Positions 23,009 through 31,001 of a DNA stretch of 38,284 bases are shown here, one piece after another. A model generated the notes under the pieces. That model had not been told where the DNA came from. It was given only the letters and a program-made list of their open reading frames with translations, and made no database searches. The stretch's first letter is position 1. Every line of letters starts with the position of its first letter. A program made the position numbers and the translations under genes. The DNA is from a virus: the IMG/VR virus record IMGVR_UViG_3300006802_000220, positions 1-38,284 of that record. One strand, 5' to 3'.

Positions 23009-24809
23009 GCGAGCGTTCATTATTCTGGGATTTTCAATAATCGTGAACATCCTCGGAAATCGAACATACGCGGCTGACCCCACCTTCGTCACCACGTTCA
23101 ACTCCATCAGCATCTACTGGCTCCCCGCAGACCCTGATACAGGTAGCGCAAAGGCGCAGTCCATCCAATACTCTGAACTTGGTTCGGGGATATGGAAATC
23201 GGCACAGGCGATGGCGTGGGACTCGTCGAACGGGGCGGGGTTTCGTGGCTATCGCGGGTCTATCGTGTTCCTTAAAGCAGGAACCTCCTACGATATTGAT
23301 ATGCTGATAGGCGGGGAGAGCGGGAGTGCCTTCAGAGATACGGTAACGACATGGGCTGAAACTGATAACTGGACGATCTCAGCTACGACGGATGTGAACG
23401 GGGCGCAAAGTGGAACCTACGTCATCTCAACTGGGGGTAGCGGAGGGTACAGGCTCTACGATTTCACGGATGCGACCTTCGCGGCTTCCGGGGCCGATAC
23501 GAATATCGTTGTACGGTCAACTGCGGACAGCATCATCATACGCGGGGCATCCCCGACACAGGCTGGTGCGCTTGCCACAACACTTTCAGGTGCAGGGCGG
23601 TTCGGCATCTACATTGAAGCCGGGGCTACCGATGGGGTGATAGAGTACCTCGACATCTCCGGCTTCGGGACGGCTGACACAAATGTTTCCCTCGCTGAGA
23701 GCGGGATACACTTCGCAAACAATTCAACTGAGCGGTGGGTCATCCAGAGGAACAAGGTACATTCCCCGAACGGAACGAGTCTCAGGTGGCTCCACAGGAA
23801 GGACAACCTTTCGGCCGCCATCCATCCCGGCGGACCTTCGGCCATCAGTATGAATAACCCCGCATCGAACTCCAACTCCGTTGTGAGATACAACACGATA
23901 AGCGGGGGAGGGGATAACTGGGGGTCTAACGTCCAAAGACTGTTCAAGGACGGCATAACGACAGGCCCGGACCAGTCCCAGACCGGAGGGTTCAAGGATA
24001 CGGACATCTACGGCAACTCCTTCTCGTATATCGCTGACGATGCGGTGGAGAATGAAGGGCGCGGGATGAACGTAAGGCTCTGGCATAACTACACGAATCA
24101 CACATACATCTCCTATGCGTTCGCTTCCGTTTCGATGGGGCCATCCTATTTGTGGAGGAACATAGCGGACAACTCCAGGAGGGCTGACTATTACGACTCA
24201 ACAGACACAAGTCCGAACGGTTACGACCGTGGCCCGTTCCTGAAGGGCGGGGAGTCCGGGTCGAACACAGGATGGGTGTTCGTCTATCACAACACGATCT
24301 TGCAGGACACATCGGGCGGTGTGACCTACGGCAGAGGCCATAAACACTTCCTGAAGGATGACGGCGGGCCGTACTACAACTATACATCACGGAACAACCT
24401 CGTCACCCTGAACGCGGTCGCTACCCAACAGGTAATGGATGATGGGAGCAACGATGCTTCCAACACGGCTGACTACGACATGATTCAGGGGAACTATAAC
24501 TGTTGCGGGTCTGGGACTGGCTACAACCCCTCGAACGACACCAGCGCGTATCCGGCATTCAACGTAAGTGGAACGGGCTACCCCACGGTCGCAAGCGGTG
24601 ACTTCTCGCTTCAGAACGGAAGCACAGGGGAAGAGGCGGGCTTGGTTCTCGCTGAGATGTTCCAGCACAACGATAATACAGATCCAGCCATCGGCGCGAT
24701 GGAGAACACCCAGAACGCCCTTGAGTTTGGATACACGGCATACCTCAACCTTCAAGGCGGAGGCGGGGCAGTCTCAGGCAGATACCTTCTCATAGACAGG
24801 ACCAAATGA
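23001..24809 (+). CDS. Right-handed beta-helix protein with signal peptide (tailspike/lyase-like)
   Basis: 602 residues from TTG 23001, with AAGGAGG at 22984-22990. The N-terminus 'MTKRAFIILGFSIIVNILGN' then R-T-Y-A-A is a signal peptide. About residues 30-135 form a fibronectin-type N-terminal domain. A parallel beta-helix follows, with R-N-K-V-H-S-P-N-G, 'DTDIYGNSFSYIADDAVENE', W-H-N-Y and similar rungs. This layout is typical of polysaccharide-degrading tailspikes and of bacterial lyases. The next gene is a clear paralogue. No catalytic residues can be named with confidence. Confidence 0.65.
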   Translation: MTKRAFIILGFSIIVNILGNRTYAADPTFVTTFNSISIYWLPADPDTGSAKAQSIQYSELGSGIWKSAQAMAWDSSNGAGFRGYRGSIVFLKAGTSYDIDMLIGGESGSAFRDTVTTWAETDNWTISATTDVNGAQSGTYVISTGGSGGYRLYDFTDATFAASGADTNIVVRSTADSIIIRGASPTQAGALATTLSGAGRFGIYIEAGATDGVIEYLDISGFGTADTNVSLAESGIHFANNSTERWVIQRNKVHSPNGTSLRWLHRKDNLSAAIHPGGPSAISMNNPASNSNSVVRYNTISGGGDNWGSNVQRLFKDGITTGPDQSQTGGFKDTDIYGNSFSYIADDAVENEGRGMNVRLWHNYTNHTYISYAFASVSMGPSYLWRNIADNSRRADYYDSTDTSPNGYDRGPFLKGGESGSNTGWVFVYHNTILQDTSGGVTYGRGHKHFLKDDGGPYYNYTSRNNLVTLNAVATQQVMDDGSNDASNTADYDMIQGNYNCCGSGTGYNPSNDTSAYPAFNVSGTGYPTVASGDFSLQNGSTGEEAGLVLAEMFQHNDNTDPAIGAMENTQNALEFGYTAYLNLQGGGGAVSGRYLLIDRTK

Positions 24810-26401
24810 CAGTAATCCCTTCATATCACACAGCGAGCTTCTACCATAACGGCAACATCCCAAGCGTTACAGTCAACGGGAAGGTCTGGCGCAACGTCCA
24901 GTTTGACGGGACGGAAACCAGAGGGTCTATCTTCGGGCTTGAAGAGGGAACGGCCTACACCCTGACCTACAACGGCGGGTCGGTGTCGTTCACTACCCTT
25001 ACTGTCCCTGAGAGACCTCTGAGGACGCTCCCCTCTAACGGCATCATCACAGAATCTGGGCTTTACGAGAACGGGGAGATTTCAGGCAGGGACTATGGGC
25101 TACGGATTCAGGCATCGGGCGTAACCGTAAGGGGCTTCTCCATCCATGACGTTACAAGGTCTGGCATCCTGATAGAAAACGGGGTCTCGGATATTGTCAT
25201 CGAGGACTGCGACATCTACAACTTCGGCCCCTCTGCATTTCAATCCGGCTCAGATGCCGGAATCGCCTCTGACGGGTCTGCGGTATCGAGGGTACTCATC
25301 CAGAACAACCTGATACACGACCCGAACGGGGGCGCGACTTCATGGCTGGACGGTCACCCAGGTGGGACCATCGGGATACAGATGCAAAACCCCGGTGGGA
25401 GAATCGTCATCAGATACAACGAAATCTACTCCACCTATCCGCACTACTTCAGAGATGGGATGAGGGGCGGGGTGAACTTCTCCAACGAGGGCTTCCCCGG
25501 TCCTGACTCGGACATCTACGGGAACAAGGTCTCTCAGGTCTGGGACGATGCGATTGAGGTAGAGGGTGGCGGGAAGAACGTAAGGGTCTGGGAGAACTAC
25601 ATCACCAAGACCTTCACCTTCGTTGCCTGTGCGCCAGTGGCTATCGGTCCGCTCTATGTTGTAAGAAATGTATTCGATGAATCTCAGCAGTACGATCAAC
25701 CGGACTCTGATACATACCGAAGGGGTCCGGCAATCAAGGCGGGGGAAGGGAATGGAATTGGCAGAGGCAGAGCCTTCTTCCTGCATAACGTAACCTTACA
25801 GCGACCGCCTGAGCCGGGGAAGTCTGTATCCCTCGGTGCAAGGGGTGGCATCTACGGGAATGGAGGTGTGGTTTATAATCATGTCTCGCGGGGAAATATT
25901 TGGCAGGCAGAAACCACAAGTCGGAACGTCTTTACGAGAGCCTCCGATGGATCTAACAGCTATGACTTCGATGTTCTCGCAGGACGTTTGGGGGATGTTC
26001 CGGCGGGGTCTGAAGCCAACGGAGAAATCAGAAACACATATCTCCCCATCACAATCGACTTCGACGGACACCGAGGGACGTTCACGCCTGAGACAACGAG
26101 AGAGGTAGAGGATGTCGGCTTCGGGACTACGCCGGGGGTAACGGGTGAGATGGTATTCGGCGTGAGGGCTGAGGTTGTTGTCCCACCCATCTGTACGATA
26201 CAGGCGAGGAGCAGGAAGAGCAGAGTGAGAATAGATTGGACGAGTGAGAACGCGGAAACTGTACTGTTGAACGGAGAGCCGGTAGAACCCAGCGGCTTCC
26301 GTATGTTTCCTCTTGGGTTCGCAACCTATACGATCTCTGCGGCAAATTCAGGCGGGGCATCATCGGCATCCGTCACCGTCAGGGGAAGGATGGAGGAATA
26401 A
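24806..26401 (+). CDS. Right-handed beta-helix tailspike-like protein (no signal peptide)
   Basis: 531 residues, ATGA overlap with the preceding gene. It has the same rungs: N-N-L-I-H-D-P-N-G-G, G-I-Q-M-Q-N-P-G-G, I-R-Y-N-E-I-Y, 'PDSDIYGNKVSQVWDDAIEV', N-V-R-V-W-E-N-Y. It also ends with an Ig-like domain (about 455-531: S-K-S-R-V-R-I-D-W-T-S-E-N-A). It lacks any signal peptide. This is the likely virion tailspike, degrading or binding a surface polysaccharide, with the neighbour being its exported paralogue. Confidence 0.68.
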   Translation: MTVIPSYHTASFYHNGNIPSVTVNGKVWRNVQFDGTETRGSIFGLEEGTAYTLTYNGGSVSFTTLTVPERPLRTLPSNGIITESGLYENGEISGRDYGLRIQASGVTVRGFSIHDVTRSGILIENGVSDIVIEDCDIYNFGPSAFQSGSDAGIASDGSAVSRVLIQNNLIHDPNGGATSWLDGHPGGTIGIQMQNPGGRIVIRYNEIYSTYPHYFRDGMRGGVNFSNEGFPGPDSDIYGNKVSQVWDDAIEVEGGGKNVRVWENYITKTFTFVACAPVAIGPLYVVRNVFDESQQYDQPDSDTYRRGPAIKAGEGNGIGRGRAFFLHNVTLQRPPEPGKSVSLGARGGIYGNGGVVYNHVSRGNIWQAETTSRNVFTRASDGSNSYDFDVLAGRLGDVPAGSEANGEIRNTYLPITIDFDGHRGTFTPETTREVEDVGFGTTPGVTGEMVFGVRAEVVVPPICTIQARSRKSRVRIDWTSENAETVLLNGEPVEPSGFRMFPLGFATYTISAANSGGASSASVTVRGRMEE

Positions 26402-26405
26402 GGCC

Positions 26406-26678
26406 ATGCTTGAAAAATTGAACGGATGGGCGAAGGTGATTCTCACGGTTGTTCCGATGATGATTGGGATTGTCTGGGGATACGCCCAGTTGAACGCCGA
26501 GGTGGACAGTTTGAAGGCGAAGGTTGACTCGGCACAGGTGGAGCGCAAGGCTCTTGCCATTTCATCGGGGAAGGTTGAGACAGAGCAGGCGGTGACAAGA
26601 GAGCAGTTGCGTCAGATTATCGAGTCGCTGAAAGAGATCAAGGAAGATGTGAAGGACATCAAAAAAAAAGATAGGTGA
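26406..26678 (+). CDS. Membrane-anchored coiled-coil protein (lysis region)
   Basis: 90 residues from ATG 26406, with GGAGG 13 bases upstream. Residues 8-27 form one hydrophobic segment (W-A-K-V-I-L-T-V-V-P-M-M-I-G-I-V-W-G), followed by a charged coiled coil to the end. The last helix ends K-E-D-V-K-D-I-K-K-K-D-R. The layout suits an accessory lysis protein or the inner-membrane part of a spanin-like pair. It is the last gene before the promoter at 26710. Confidence 0.5.
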   Translation: MLEKLNGWAKVILTVVPMMIGIVWGYAQLNAEVDSLKAKVDSAQVERKALAISSGKVETEQAVTREQLRQIIESLKEIKEDVKDIKKKDR

Positions 26679-26709
26679 GCCTTCGCAGAAAATTATCTGA
26701 TTGCGCCCC

Positions 26710-26738
26710 TTGACATCATAGTATCCAAGCGTTACAAT
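26710..26738 (+). promoter_or_regulatory. Consensus promoter upstream of lysis and glycan cassette
   Basis: TTGACA (26710-26715), 17 bases, TACAAT (26733-26738), a near-perfect sigma-70 promoter in a 119-base gap. Predicted start is near 26745, only about 10 bases before the stem of a strong terminator, so untreated transcripts would be about 50 bases long. Unlike the other two rightward promoters it has no GTTTG element. Confidence 0.75.
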
Positions 26739-26754
26739 GCGGCCACTCTTCTGA

Positions 26755-26797
26755 AGTGATGTCGGGCCGACAGCGGCCTGCGGCATCACTTTTTTTT
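26755..26797 (+). terminator. Strong intrinsic terminator immediately after the 26.7 kb promoter
   Basis: AGTGATG and CGGGCCG on the left pair with CGGCC..CG and CATCACT on the right, giving a stem with an outer 7-pair arm and inner 5-pair arm around loop ACAG. Eight T follow the stem. It would stop most transcripts starting at 26745 and also those reading through from upstream. Confidence 0.8.
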
Positions 26798-26986
26798 ATG
26801 TATAAGGTCAGAGATGAAATACTGATGTCGCTTCCGGATGGTGAGCGTGTCCGGAAGGCGATAGCGAGAATCAGGGCTGAGGACGAGGCCAAGCGGTTGA
26901 AGGAGGAAGCTGAGGAACGTGAGAAATCAGAGAAGTACCTGAGAATGTTAGCCAAAAGATACAACAAACAAAGGAGCAAAGCATGA
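26798..26986 (+). CDS. Small charged helical protein
   Basis: 62 residues if begun at ATG 26798, which directly follows the terminator's T run and so lacks a visible ribosome site. An alternative ATG at 26825 would give 53 residues. The product is almost all helix with heptads of Arg, Glu and Lys ('KRLKEEAEEREKSEKYLRML'). No membrane segment. It could be a regulator or structural accessory of the lysis genes; nothing specific. Confidence 0.5.
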   Translation: MYKVRDEILMSLPDGERVRKAIARIRAEDEAKRLKEEAEEREKSEKYLRMLAKRYNKQRSKA

Positions 26987-27177
26987 GTTTCTGGGAATGG
27001 CTTTCCGGCAAAAAGACGGTGTTCGGGGCGATCATCCTGCTCGTCGTTCAGTTGGTCCCGCCCGATGTTGTCCTGTTCGGGTTCCTGAACGTGGCAGAAG
27101 CCCTGCTGTGGTTGGGGAATATCCTCGCCACGACTGGCGTCGCCCATAAGGGCGTGAAAGCGGTAGCCAGTAAGTAA
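26983..27177 (+). CDS. Holin-like small membrane protein
   Basis: 64 residues, ATGA overlap, AAGGAGCAAAGC before the start. Residues 12-35 ('TVFGAIILLVVQLVPPDVVL') and about 36-54 form two hydrophobic helices with a Pro-Pro turn, then a basic tail H-K-G-V-K-A-V-A-S-K. Size and topology fit class II holins, which open the inner membrane so the endolysin can act. Several other small membrane proteins follow, so which one times lysis is unclear. Confidence 0.6.
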   Translation: MSFWEWLSGKKTVFGAIILLVVQLVPPDVVLFGFLNVAEALLWLGNILATTGVAHKGVKAVASK

Positions 27178-27309
27178 ATGAACTGCGGGTGCATCGAGGG
27201 CGGTGCGTCACTCAGACGTTTGTGCGGGGGTGGATACGCATGATACGAAGCCATCAGCACAGCCGAGCGACCTGGACACTCGCAACCTTTATCCTTTTGA
27301 AAGGGAGAC
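27178..27309 (+). other. Short stretch without a convincing gene
   Basis: A 21-codon frame with several Cys (27178-27243) begins right after the holin-like stop, and its stop overlaps an ATG at 27240 that opens a frame running to 27389. Neither has a ribosome site, and the second overlaps the better-supported tiny gene at 27310 in another frame. I leave the stretch unassigned. Confidence 0.4.
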
Positions 27310-27396
27310 ATGAATACACTTCTTATAGCCGGGGCGTTGGTGCTTGGCATCATCGTCTATGCTATCCTTCTCGCCACAGACCGGGATGAGGATTGA
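27310..27396 (+). CDS. 28-residue single-pass membrane peptide
   Basis: ATG 27310 follows AAAGGGAGAC. The product is M-N-T then a 20-residue hydrophobic helix (L-L-I-A-G-A-L-V-L-G-I-I-V-Y-A-I-L-L-A-T) and D-R-D-E-D. Its TGA overlaps the TTG of the next gene. Such miniproteins are often antiholins or membrane regulators of lysis, but here this is context only. Confidence 0.55.
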   Translation: MNTLLIAGALVLGIIVYAILLATDRDED

Positions 27397-27959
27397 ACTG
27401 GGATGAGCTATTAGATAGCATCGCCTCTAAGGGGTGGCCCTACCTTCTTGTGGCTATCGTTGTAGCGGTAGCCGTCTGGATACAGCGGGACAATCACTGG
27501 CAGGCCGTCATCGAGAACGCCCCTGTCACGCGGGACAGCGTGGTAGTTCGTGATACGGTCTCCCTCCCTCCAGTGGTTGCTCCCGCTCTTATTGACACCG
27601 TAGAGATTACGGTCATTGATTCAATCATCGCGGCCTTTGATTCCACTGAAATCAGAGAGCTTGTTGCCTACCTTGCTTCACCCGCCTACATCGACACCCT
27701 GATAACCTTCGAGGACTACGCCTTAGACCTGAGAGTAGATTACTCTCCCATCTACCGGACGTTCCGCACAAGCCATGATTTGTACGTCAACCGTGAGATG
27801 ATAACGGAGACACGGCTTATCTACAAGGAACCTGAGTGGTGGCAGAAGTCTCTCATGGTCGCAGGGGCTTTGGCTGTCGGGTATGGGGTAGCGAAGGAGG
27901 ACTGGTGGGTAGCAGGGGCGGGGGCTGTAGGGACGACAATAACGCTGGTGACGTTTTGA
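27393..27959 (+). CDS. Membrane protein of the lysis region, spanin-like layout
   Basis: 188 residues from TTG 27393 (TTGA overlap). Helix at residues about 16-30 ('GWPYLLVAIVVAVAVWIQ'), then about 100 residues with a strand-rich pattern (R-D-S-V-V-V-R-D-T-V, L-P-P-V-V) and a hydrophobic pair near the C-terminus (about 152-188). The central T-V/D-T pattern is reminiscent of small phage proteins (such as DUF6808) that may act as spanins in Bacteroidota phages. I put this at low-to-moderate certainty. Confidence 0.45.
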   Translation: MNWDELLDSIASKGWPYLLVAIVVAVAVWIQRDNHWQAVIENAPVTRDSVVVRDTVSLPPVVAPALIDTVEITVIDSIIAAFDSTEIRELVAYLASPAYIDTLITFEDYALDLRVDYSPIYRTFRTSHDLYVNREMITETRLIYKEPEWWQKSLMVAGALAVGYGVAKEDWWVAGAGAVGTTITLVTF

Positions 27960-28591
27960 CTGAAACCCGCTGGCACGCGCTCTCTGCGAGTTATATGCTC
28001 CTTCTCCCGATTATCGCATTGGGGGCTTACCTGAGATTCTCGCAGTTGGATAACCCCGTCTGGATAGATGAAGTCCTGCCTCATACGTGGGAGAGAGAGC
28101 AGTTGCCGTACATCTTCAGTCTCTTCTTGCCTCCTGGTGATTTCTGGCTCAGACTCCCCTCAGCCTTATTCGGGACGCTCACCATCTGGGCGGTGTTTGA
28201 GGCGATAGAGGACAAGGGGATAGCTCTGGGTGCGGCTCTCTTCGTTGCGGTGTTTCCCTTGTTTGTGTTCTGGAGTACGCTCGCTCGTCCGTATTCGATT
28301 GCGGGGTTCTTCGTGGCTATCGGCTGGCGGTGGCGCGCCGGGTACATACTCGCCCTTCTGTGTACCCCGCTCGCCATCCTCGGCTTTCATTTCAATGACT
28401 GGAAGTGGATAGCGGTCGGGTTGGTCATCTGCATAGGGTTGTTCCTGATTCGGCCTGATACGGACAGGAGCTTTCTCGATTACAACTTTCTCACGAACGC
28501 CCGGAGGATCTATGTTCCGTTCTGTGTGGGGCTGGTTCTACATCTTGGTATGTACTCTGCTCGCATTGGACGCTTCATCTCTGAGGACTGA
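27956..28591 (+). CDS. GT-C-type polyprenol-linked glycosyltransferase, compact form
   Basis: 211 residues from TTG 27956 (TTGA overlap). Multi-pass membrane protein. After the first helix comes L-R-F-S-Q-L-D-N-P-V-W-I-D-E, whose D-E in the first outer loop is the catalytic site of GT39/GT83 (PMT/ArnT) enzymes. Then 'FWLRLPSALFGTLTIWAVFE' and F-W-S-T-L-A-R-P-Y follow, both marks of that superfamily. Normal members have 450 or more residues, so this is a shortened relative lacking the usual later helices and soluble part. It would transfer a sugar from a polyprenol carrier to a glycan outside the cytoplasm. A second small gene follows in another frame and may supply the rest. Confidence 0.65.
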   Translation: MTETRWHALSASYMLLLPIIALGAYLRFSQLDNPVWIDEVLPHTWEREQLPYIFSLFLPPGDFWLRLPSALFGTLTIWAVFEAIEDKGIALGAALFVAVFPLFVFWSTLARPYSIAGFFVAIGWRWRAGYILALLCTPLAILGFHFNDWKWIAVGLVICIGLFLIRPDTDRSFLDYNFLTNARRIYVPFCVGLVLHLGMYSARIGRFISED

Positions 28592-28871
28592 GAGCTGGTA
28601 TTCGGGATACGTCCACTTCTCGGACTGGAGAGGGAAGCCGCCTGTAACATGGGCGACCAATCCCGCGGTGTCGATGTACTACTCAGGTGGAAGCCCGAAG
28701 AGTCTGAGAGGGGAAGTTGAACTAAGGCCGGGGGATATTTTAGGCATAGACTACTATGCGCTGATGATTCCTCCGCTTGTGAACGGAAGGCCGCTTCTCC
28801 CGGTTGAGTTCCATCGGACGTTCGCAGATACGCTGTCAAAAGGTGCAGTCATAATCCTTCAGGTAGAATGA
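28512..28871 (+). CDS. Membrane-anchored protein overlapping the GT-C gene
   Basis: 119 residues. Its ATG lies 80 bases inside the GT-C gene in another frame. A single N-terminal helix (W-G-W-F-Y-I-L-V-C-T-L-L-A-L-D-A) anchors a strand-rich domain ('YSGYVHFSDWRGKPPVTWAT', L-R-P-G-D-I-L-G-I-D-Y-Y). It may be the periplasmic part of the GT-C enzyme, split off, or a separate partner protein. No known family is certain. Confidence 0.5.
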   Translation: MFRSVWGWFYILVCTLLALDASSLRTESWYSGYVHFSDWRGKPPVTWATNPAVSMYYSGGSPKSLRGEVELRPGDILGIDYYALMIPPLVNGRPLLPVEFHRTFADTLSKGAVIILQVE

Positions 28872-29815
28872 GTATCAAAGACACCATAGGCCAGTACATC
28901 AACGGCGTTCAGTTGAACATCGACCTCGTGAACGCCTGTTGCCTCGCCTGTCCGTCCTGTGCGGTAGGGTCAATCGCTACCAAGCGGAAGGGCGTGATGT
29001 CCATCGACCTCTTCAGGAAGATCCTGGACAAAGCAGACAGGGAGATGAAGATACGGCGGGTCATGCTCTACGTCTATTCCGACCCCTGTATGCACAAGGA
29101 CTTACATCTCTTCGTTCAGGAGTGTACCGACAGGGGGATAGATACGTGGATCTCCACCATGCTTCAGTCCACCAACTGCGACTTCGAGAAGGTGATAGAG
29201 GCAAGACCTACGGAGTTCAGGATAAGCTATCCCGGTCTGGAGCAGATGTCTTACTACCAGTCCAAGAACGCCGACCCTGAGAGGTTCCTTGCGAAGCTGA
29301 AGAGTGTCGCCAAGCTCCCCCGGCACAAGGAAACCACATGGACGCTCTTCTTCCACCACTACAAGGATAACGGACACGAGATAGAGCAGGCCGAGCTTTT
29401 CGCAAATCAGTACGGTCTGAAGCTCGTGGTCATCCCGGCTATCTTCATGCCGTTGGAGAAGTTCGTGAGGCATGATTACTCCGAAGCAGACCTTGGACTT
29501 ATATCGAGACTCTGGGAGACACCGGAGGAAGCCACAGCGAGAATGAAGCGGACAAAGGATTGCGTTCTCTGGAAGCAGTTGACCCTGGACGCCAACGCTG
29601 ATGTGTTCCTCTGTCAGTTACTCTACAAGGAAGAGTTCAAGCTGGCGAACTTCCTGCATACGCCATGGAGGGCGATTCAGAAGATGATGAAGTCTCACCC
29701 CTTCTGCGGAGACTGTTTGAAGAAGGGCGGGAACCAGTATCAGTTATGCTACGCTCCCCCCGCTGAGTCCTTAGACCCCGTAGGTGAAGCCAACAAGAAG
29801 CGGAGGACATGGTGA
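28868..29815 (+). CDS. Radical SAM enzyme with SPASM-type C-terminus
   Basis: 315 residues, ATGA overlap. N-A-C24-C25-L-A-C28-P-S-C31 holds the CX3CX2C [4Fe-4S] motif (C24, C28, C31). The TIM-barrel region follows. The C-terminus has C232, C249, C280-x2-C283 and C294, a SPASM/twitch arrangement for an auxiliary cluster. Such enzymes modify peptides, sugars or lipids by radical chemistry; related ones sit with glycosyltransferases in bacterial surface-polysaccharide loci. Here it is followed by two methyltransferases and a GT9 enzyme, so sugar modification is the best guess. Confidence 0.8.
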   Translation: MSIKDTIGQYINGVQLNIDLVNACCLACPSCAVGSIATKRKGVMSIDLFRKILDKADREMKIRRVMLYVYSDPCMHKDLHLFVQECTDRGIDTWISTMLQSTNCDFEKVIEARPTEFRISYPGLEQMSYYQSKNADPERFLAKLKSVAKLPRHKETTWTLFFHHYKDNGHEIEQAELFANQYGLKLVVIPAIFMPLEKFVRHDYSEADLGLISRLWETPEEATARMKRTKDCVLWKQLTLDANADVFLCQLLYKEEFKLANFLHTPWRAIQKMMKSHPFCGDCLKKGGNQYQLCYAPPAESLDPVGEANKKRRTW

Positions 29816-30381
29816 AGCTGATACCCATGTACGGCGACCGCATCATCCCCTTCTCCGAGCCGGGGGATGATAACGACATCAACTTCAACAAGGGTAAGAG
29901 AGTCCAGATAGTCAGAGACTTCATCGGGATGGACCTTCAGAACCTCAAGACCTTAGACATCGGTGCGCCCAATGCCTTCGGGAAGCTCTTAGGCATCAAG
30001 GATAACACCCTGAGAACCGACCTGAACGACGAGCTTCATGCTCCCGATAAGGACTACGACCTGATTCTCTTCTCTGAGATACTGGAACATCTGATGAACC
30101 CCCTCATGGCTCTGAGAAGCTGTCACGACCTCCTGAAGCCGGGAGGGATACTGATTGTATCCACTCCAACCCCTAACAGGTTCTTCATCCAGAGTCCATC
30201 ACATCTCACCGAGTACCGACCGGACAGGCTGGTTCAGATGCTAAGGTGGGCGGGGTTCGAGGTCTTGGACTACAAGAAGTTCTGCATCTGGGATAAGAGA
30301 TTCATGTTCTACGGCATCAGACCCTTCCTCCGGGTTCTCTTTCACAGAAGCCAACTCTGGAAGCTACGGAAATGTTCTTAG
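29809..30381 (+). CDS. SAM-dependent methyltransferase (class I), cassette copy 1
   Basis: 190 residues, start ATG 29809 overlapping the radical SAM gene. Motif I is T-L-D-I-G-A-P-N (48-55). 'YDLILFSEILEHLMNPLMAL' and L-K-P-G-G-I-L-I-V-S-T-P are the usual SAM-methyltransferase motifs (E-H plus L-x-P-G-G). It ends with G-I-R-P-F-L-R-V-L-F-H-R-S-Q-L-W, shared with the next gene. The substrate is probably a sugar or lipid of the surface glycan. Confidence 0.78.
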   Translation: MVKLIPMYGDRIIPFSEPGDDNDINFNKGKRVQIVRDFIGMDLQNLKTLDIGAPNAFGKLLGIKDNTLRTDLNDELHAPDKDYDLILFSEILEHLMNPLMALRSCHDLLKPGGILIVSTPTPNRFFIQSPSHLTEYRPDRLVQMLRWAGFEVLDYKKFCIWDKRFMFYGIRPFLRVLFHRSQLWKLRKCS

Positions 30382-31001
30382 GCCGAGACCCAAACCCTGA
30401 GAAGGGAGTCAAGGGGCAACGTGGGAAGCTGAAGGTCTATGACCTGAACGGGGCTATACCGTTTTCCGGGCATTTCACGGCAGACAAAGACGCTGAGAAC
30501 AACAAGCACAGGCTAAGAGTCTATCGGAAGTTCATGGGGGTTCAGGACTTCGAGGGGCGGAAGGTCTTGGACATAGTGAAACCGAACTACATCTCAAGGG
30601 AACTGAAGATAGCCTACAACACGGTCGGGGATCTGAACAAAGGCGTGAGGCCGAGACCGGATGATACGGACTTCGACATCATCACATCCTTCGAGGTCTT
30701 TGCCCATGTGATGAACCCGCTTCTCCTGACTCAGGAGTGCTACCGCTTACTGAGGCCCGGAGGGACGATGTACTTAGGGACACCGCTTCTCTGGCTCATC
30801 CCCTGGTTCCACGGCAGGGGGAACTTCACGGAGTACAAGAAGGACCGTGTTCAGATCATCCACGAGTACGTAGGATTCAAACCTGTTAGATACGAGTGGC
30901 ATAACCCGTGGCACTGGTGGTTCATCTTCAACGGGATAAGGCCTCCGCTCAGATACCTTCACAACAGATTCCAACTGTGGGAACTACGAAAGCCCTCGTA
31001 A
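30372..31001 (+). CDS. Methyltransferase-fold paralogue with altered motif I, cassette copy 2
   Basis: 209 residues, overlapping copy 1 by 10 bases. Motif I reads V-L-D-I-V-K-P-N (65-72), where the Gly after D-I, usual for SAM binding, is replaced by Val. The rest matches: 'FDIITSFEVFAHVMNPLLLT', L-R-P-G-G-T-M-Y, and a C-terminus G-I-R-P-P-L-R-Y-L-H-N-R-F-Q-L-W. Copies 1 and 2 came from a tandem duplication. Copy 2 may be inactive, bind a different ligand or form a heterodimer with copy 1. Confidence 0.7.
   Translation: MFLGRDPNPEKGVKGQRGKLKVYDLNGAIPFSGHFTADKDAENNKHRLRVYRKFMGVQDFEGRKVLDIVKPNYISRELKIAYNTVGDLNKGVRPRPDDTDFDIITSFEVFAHVMNPLLLTQECYRLLRPGGTMYLGTPLLWLIPWFHGRGNFTEYKKDRVQIIHEYVGFKPVRYEWHNPWHWWFIFNGIRPPLRYLHNRFQLWELRKPS

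Noticed and set aside
27189-27389. A 66-codon frame before the spanin-like gene
   Set aside because: It overlaps the better-supported 28-residue membrane peptide that has a ribosome site, and its own sequence is basic/His-rich without pattern.
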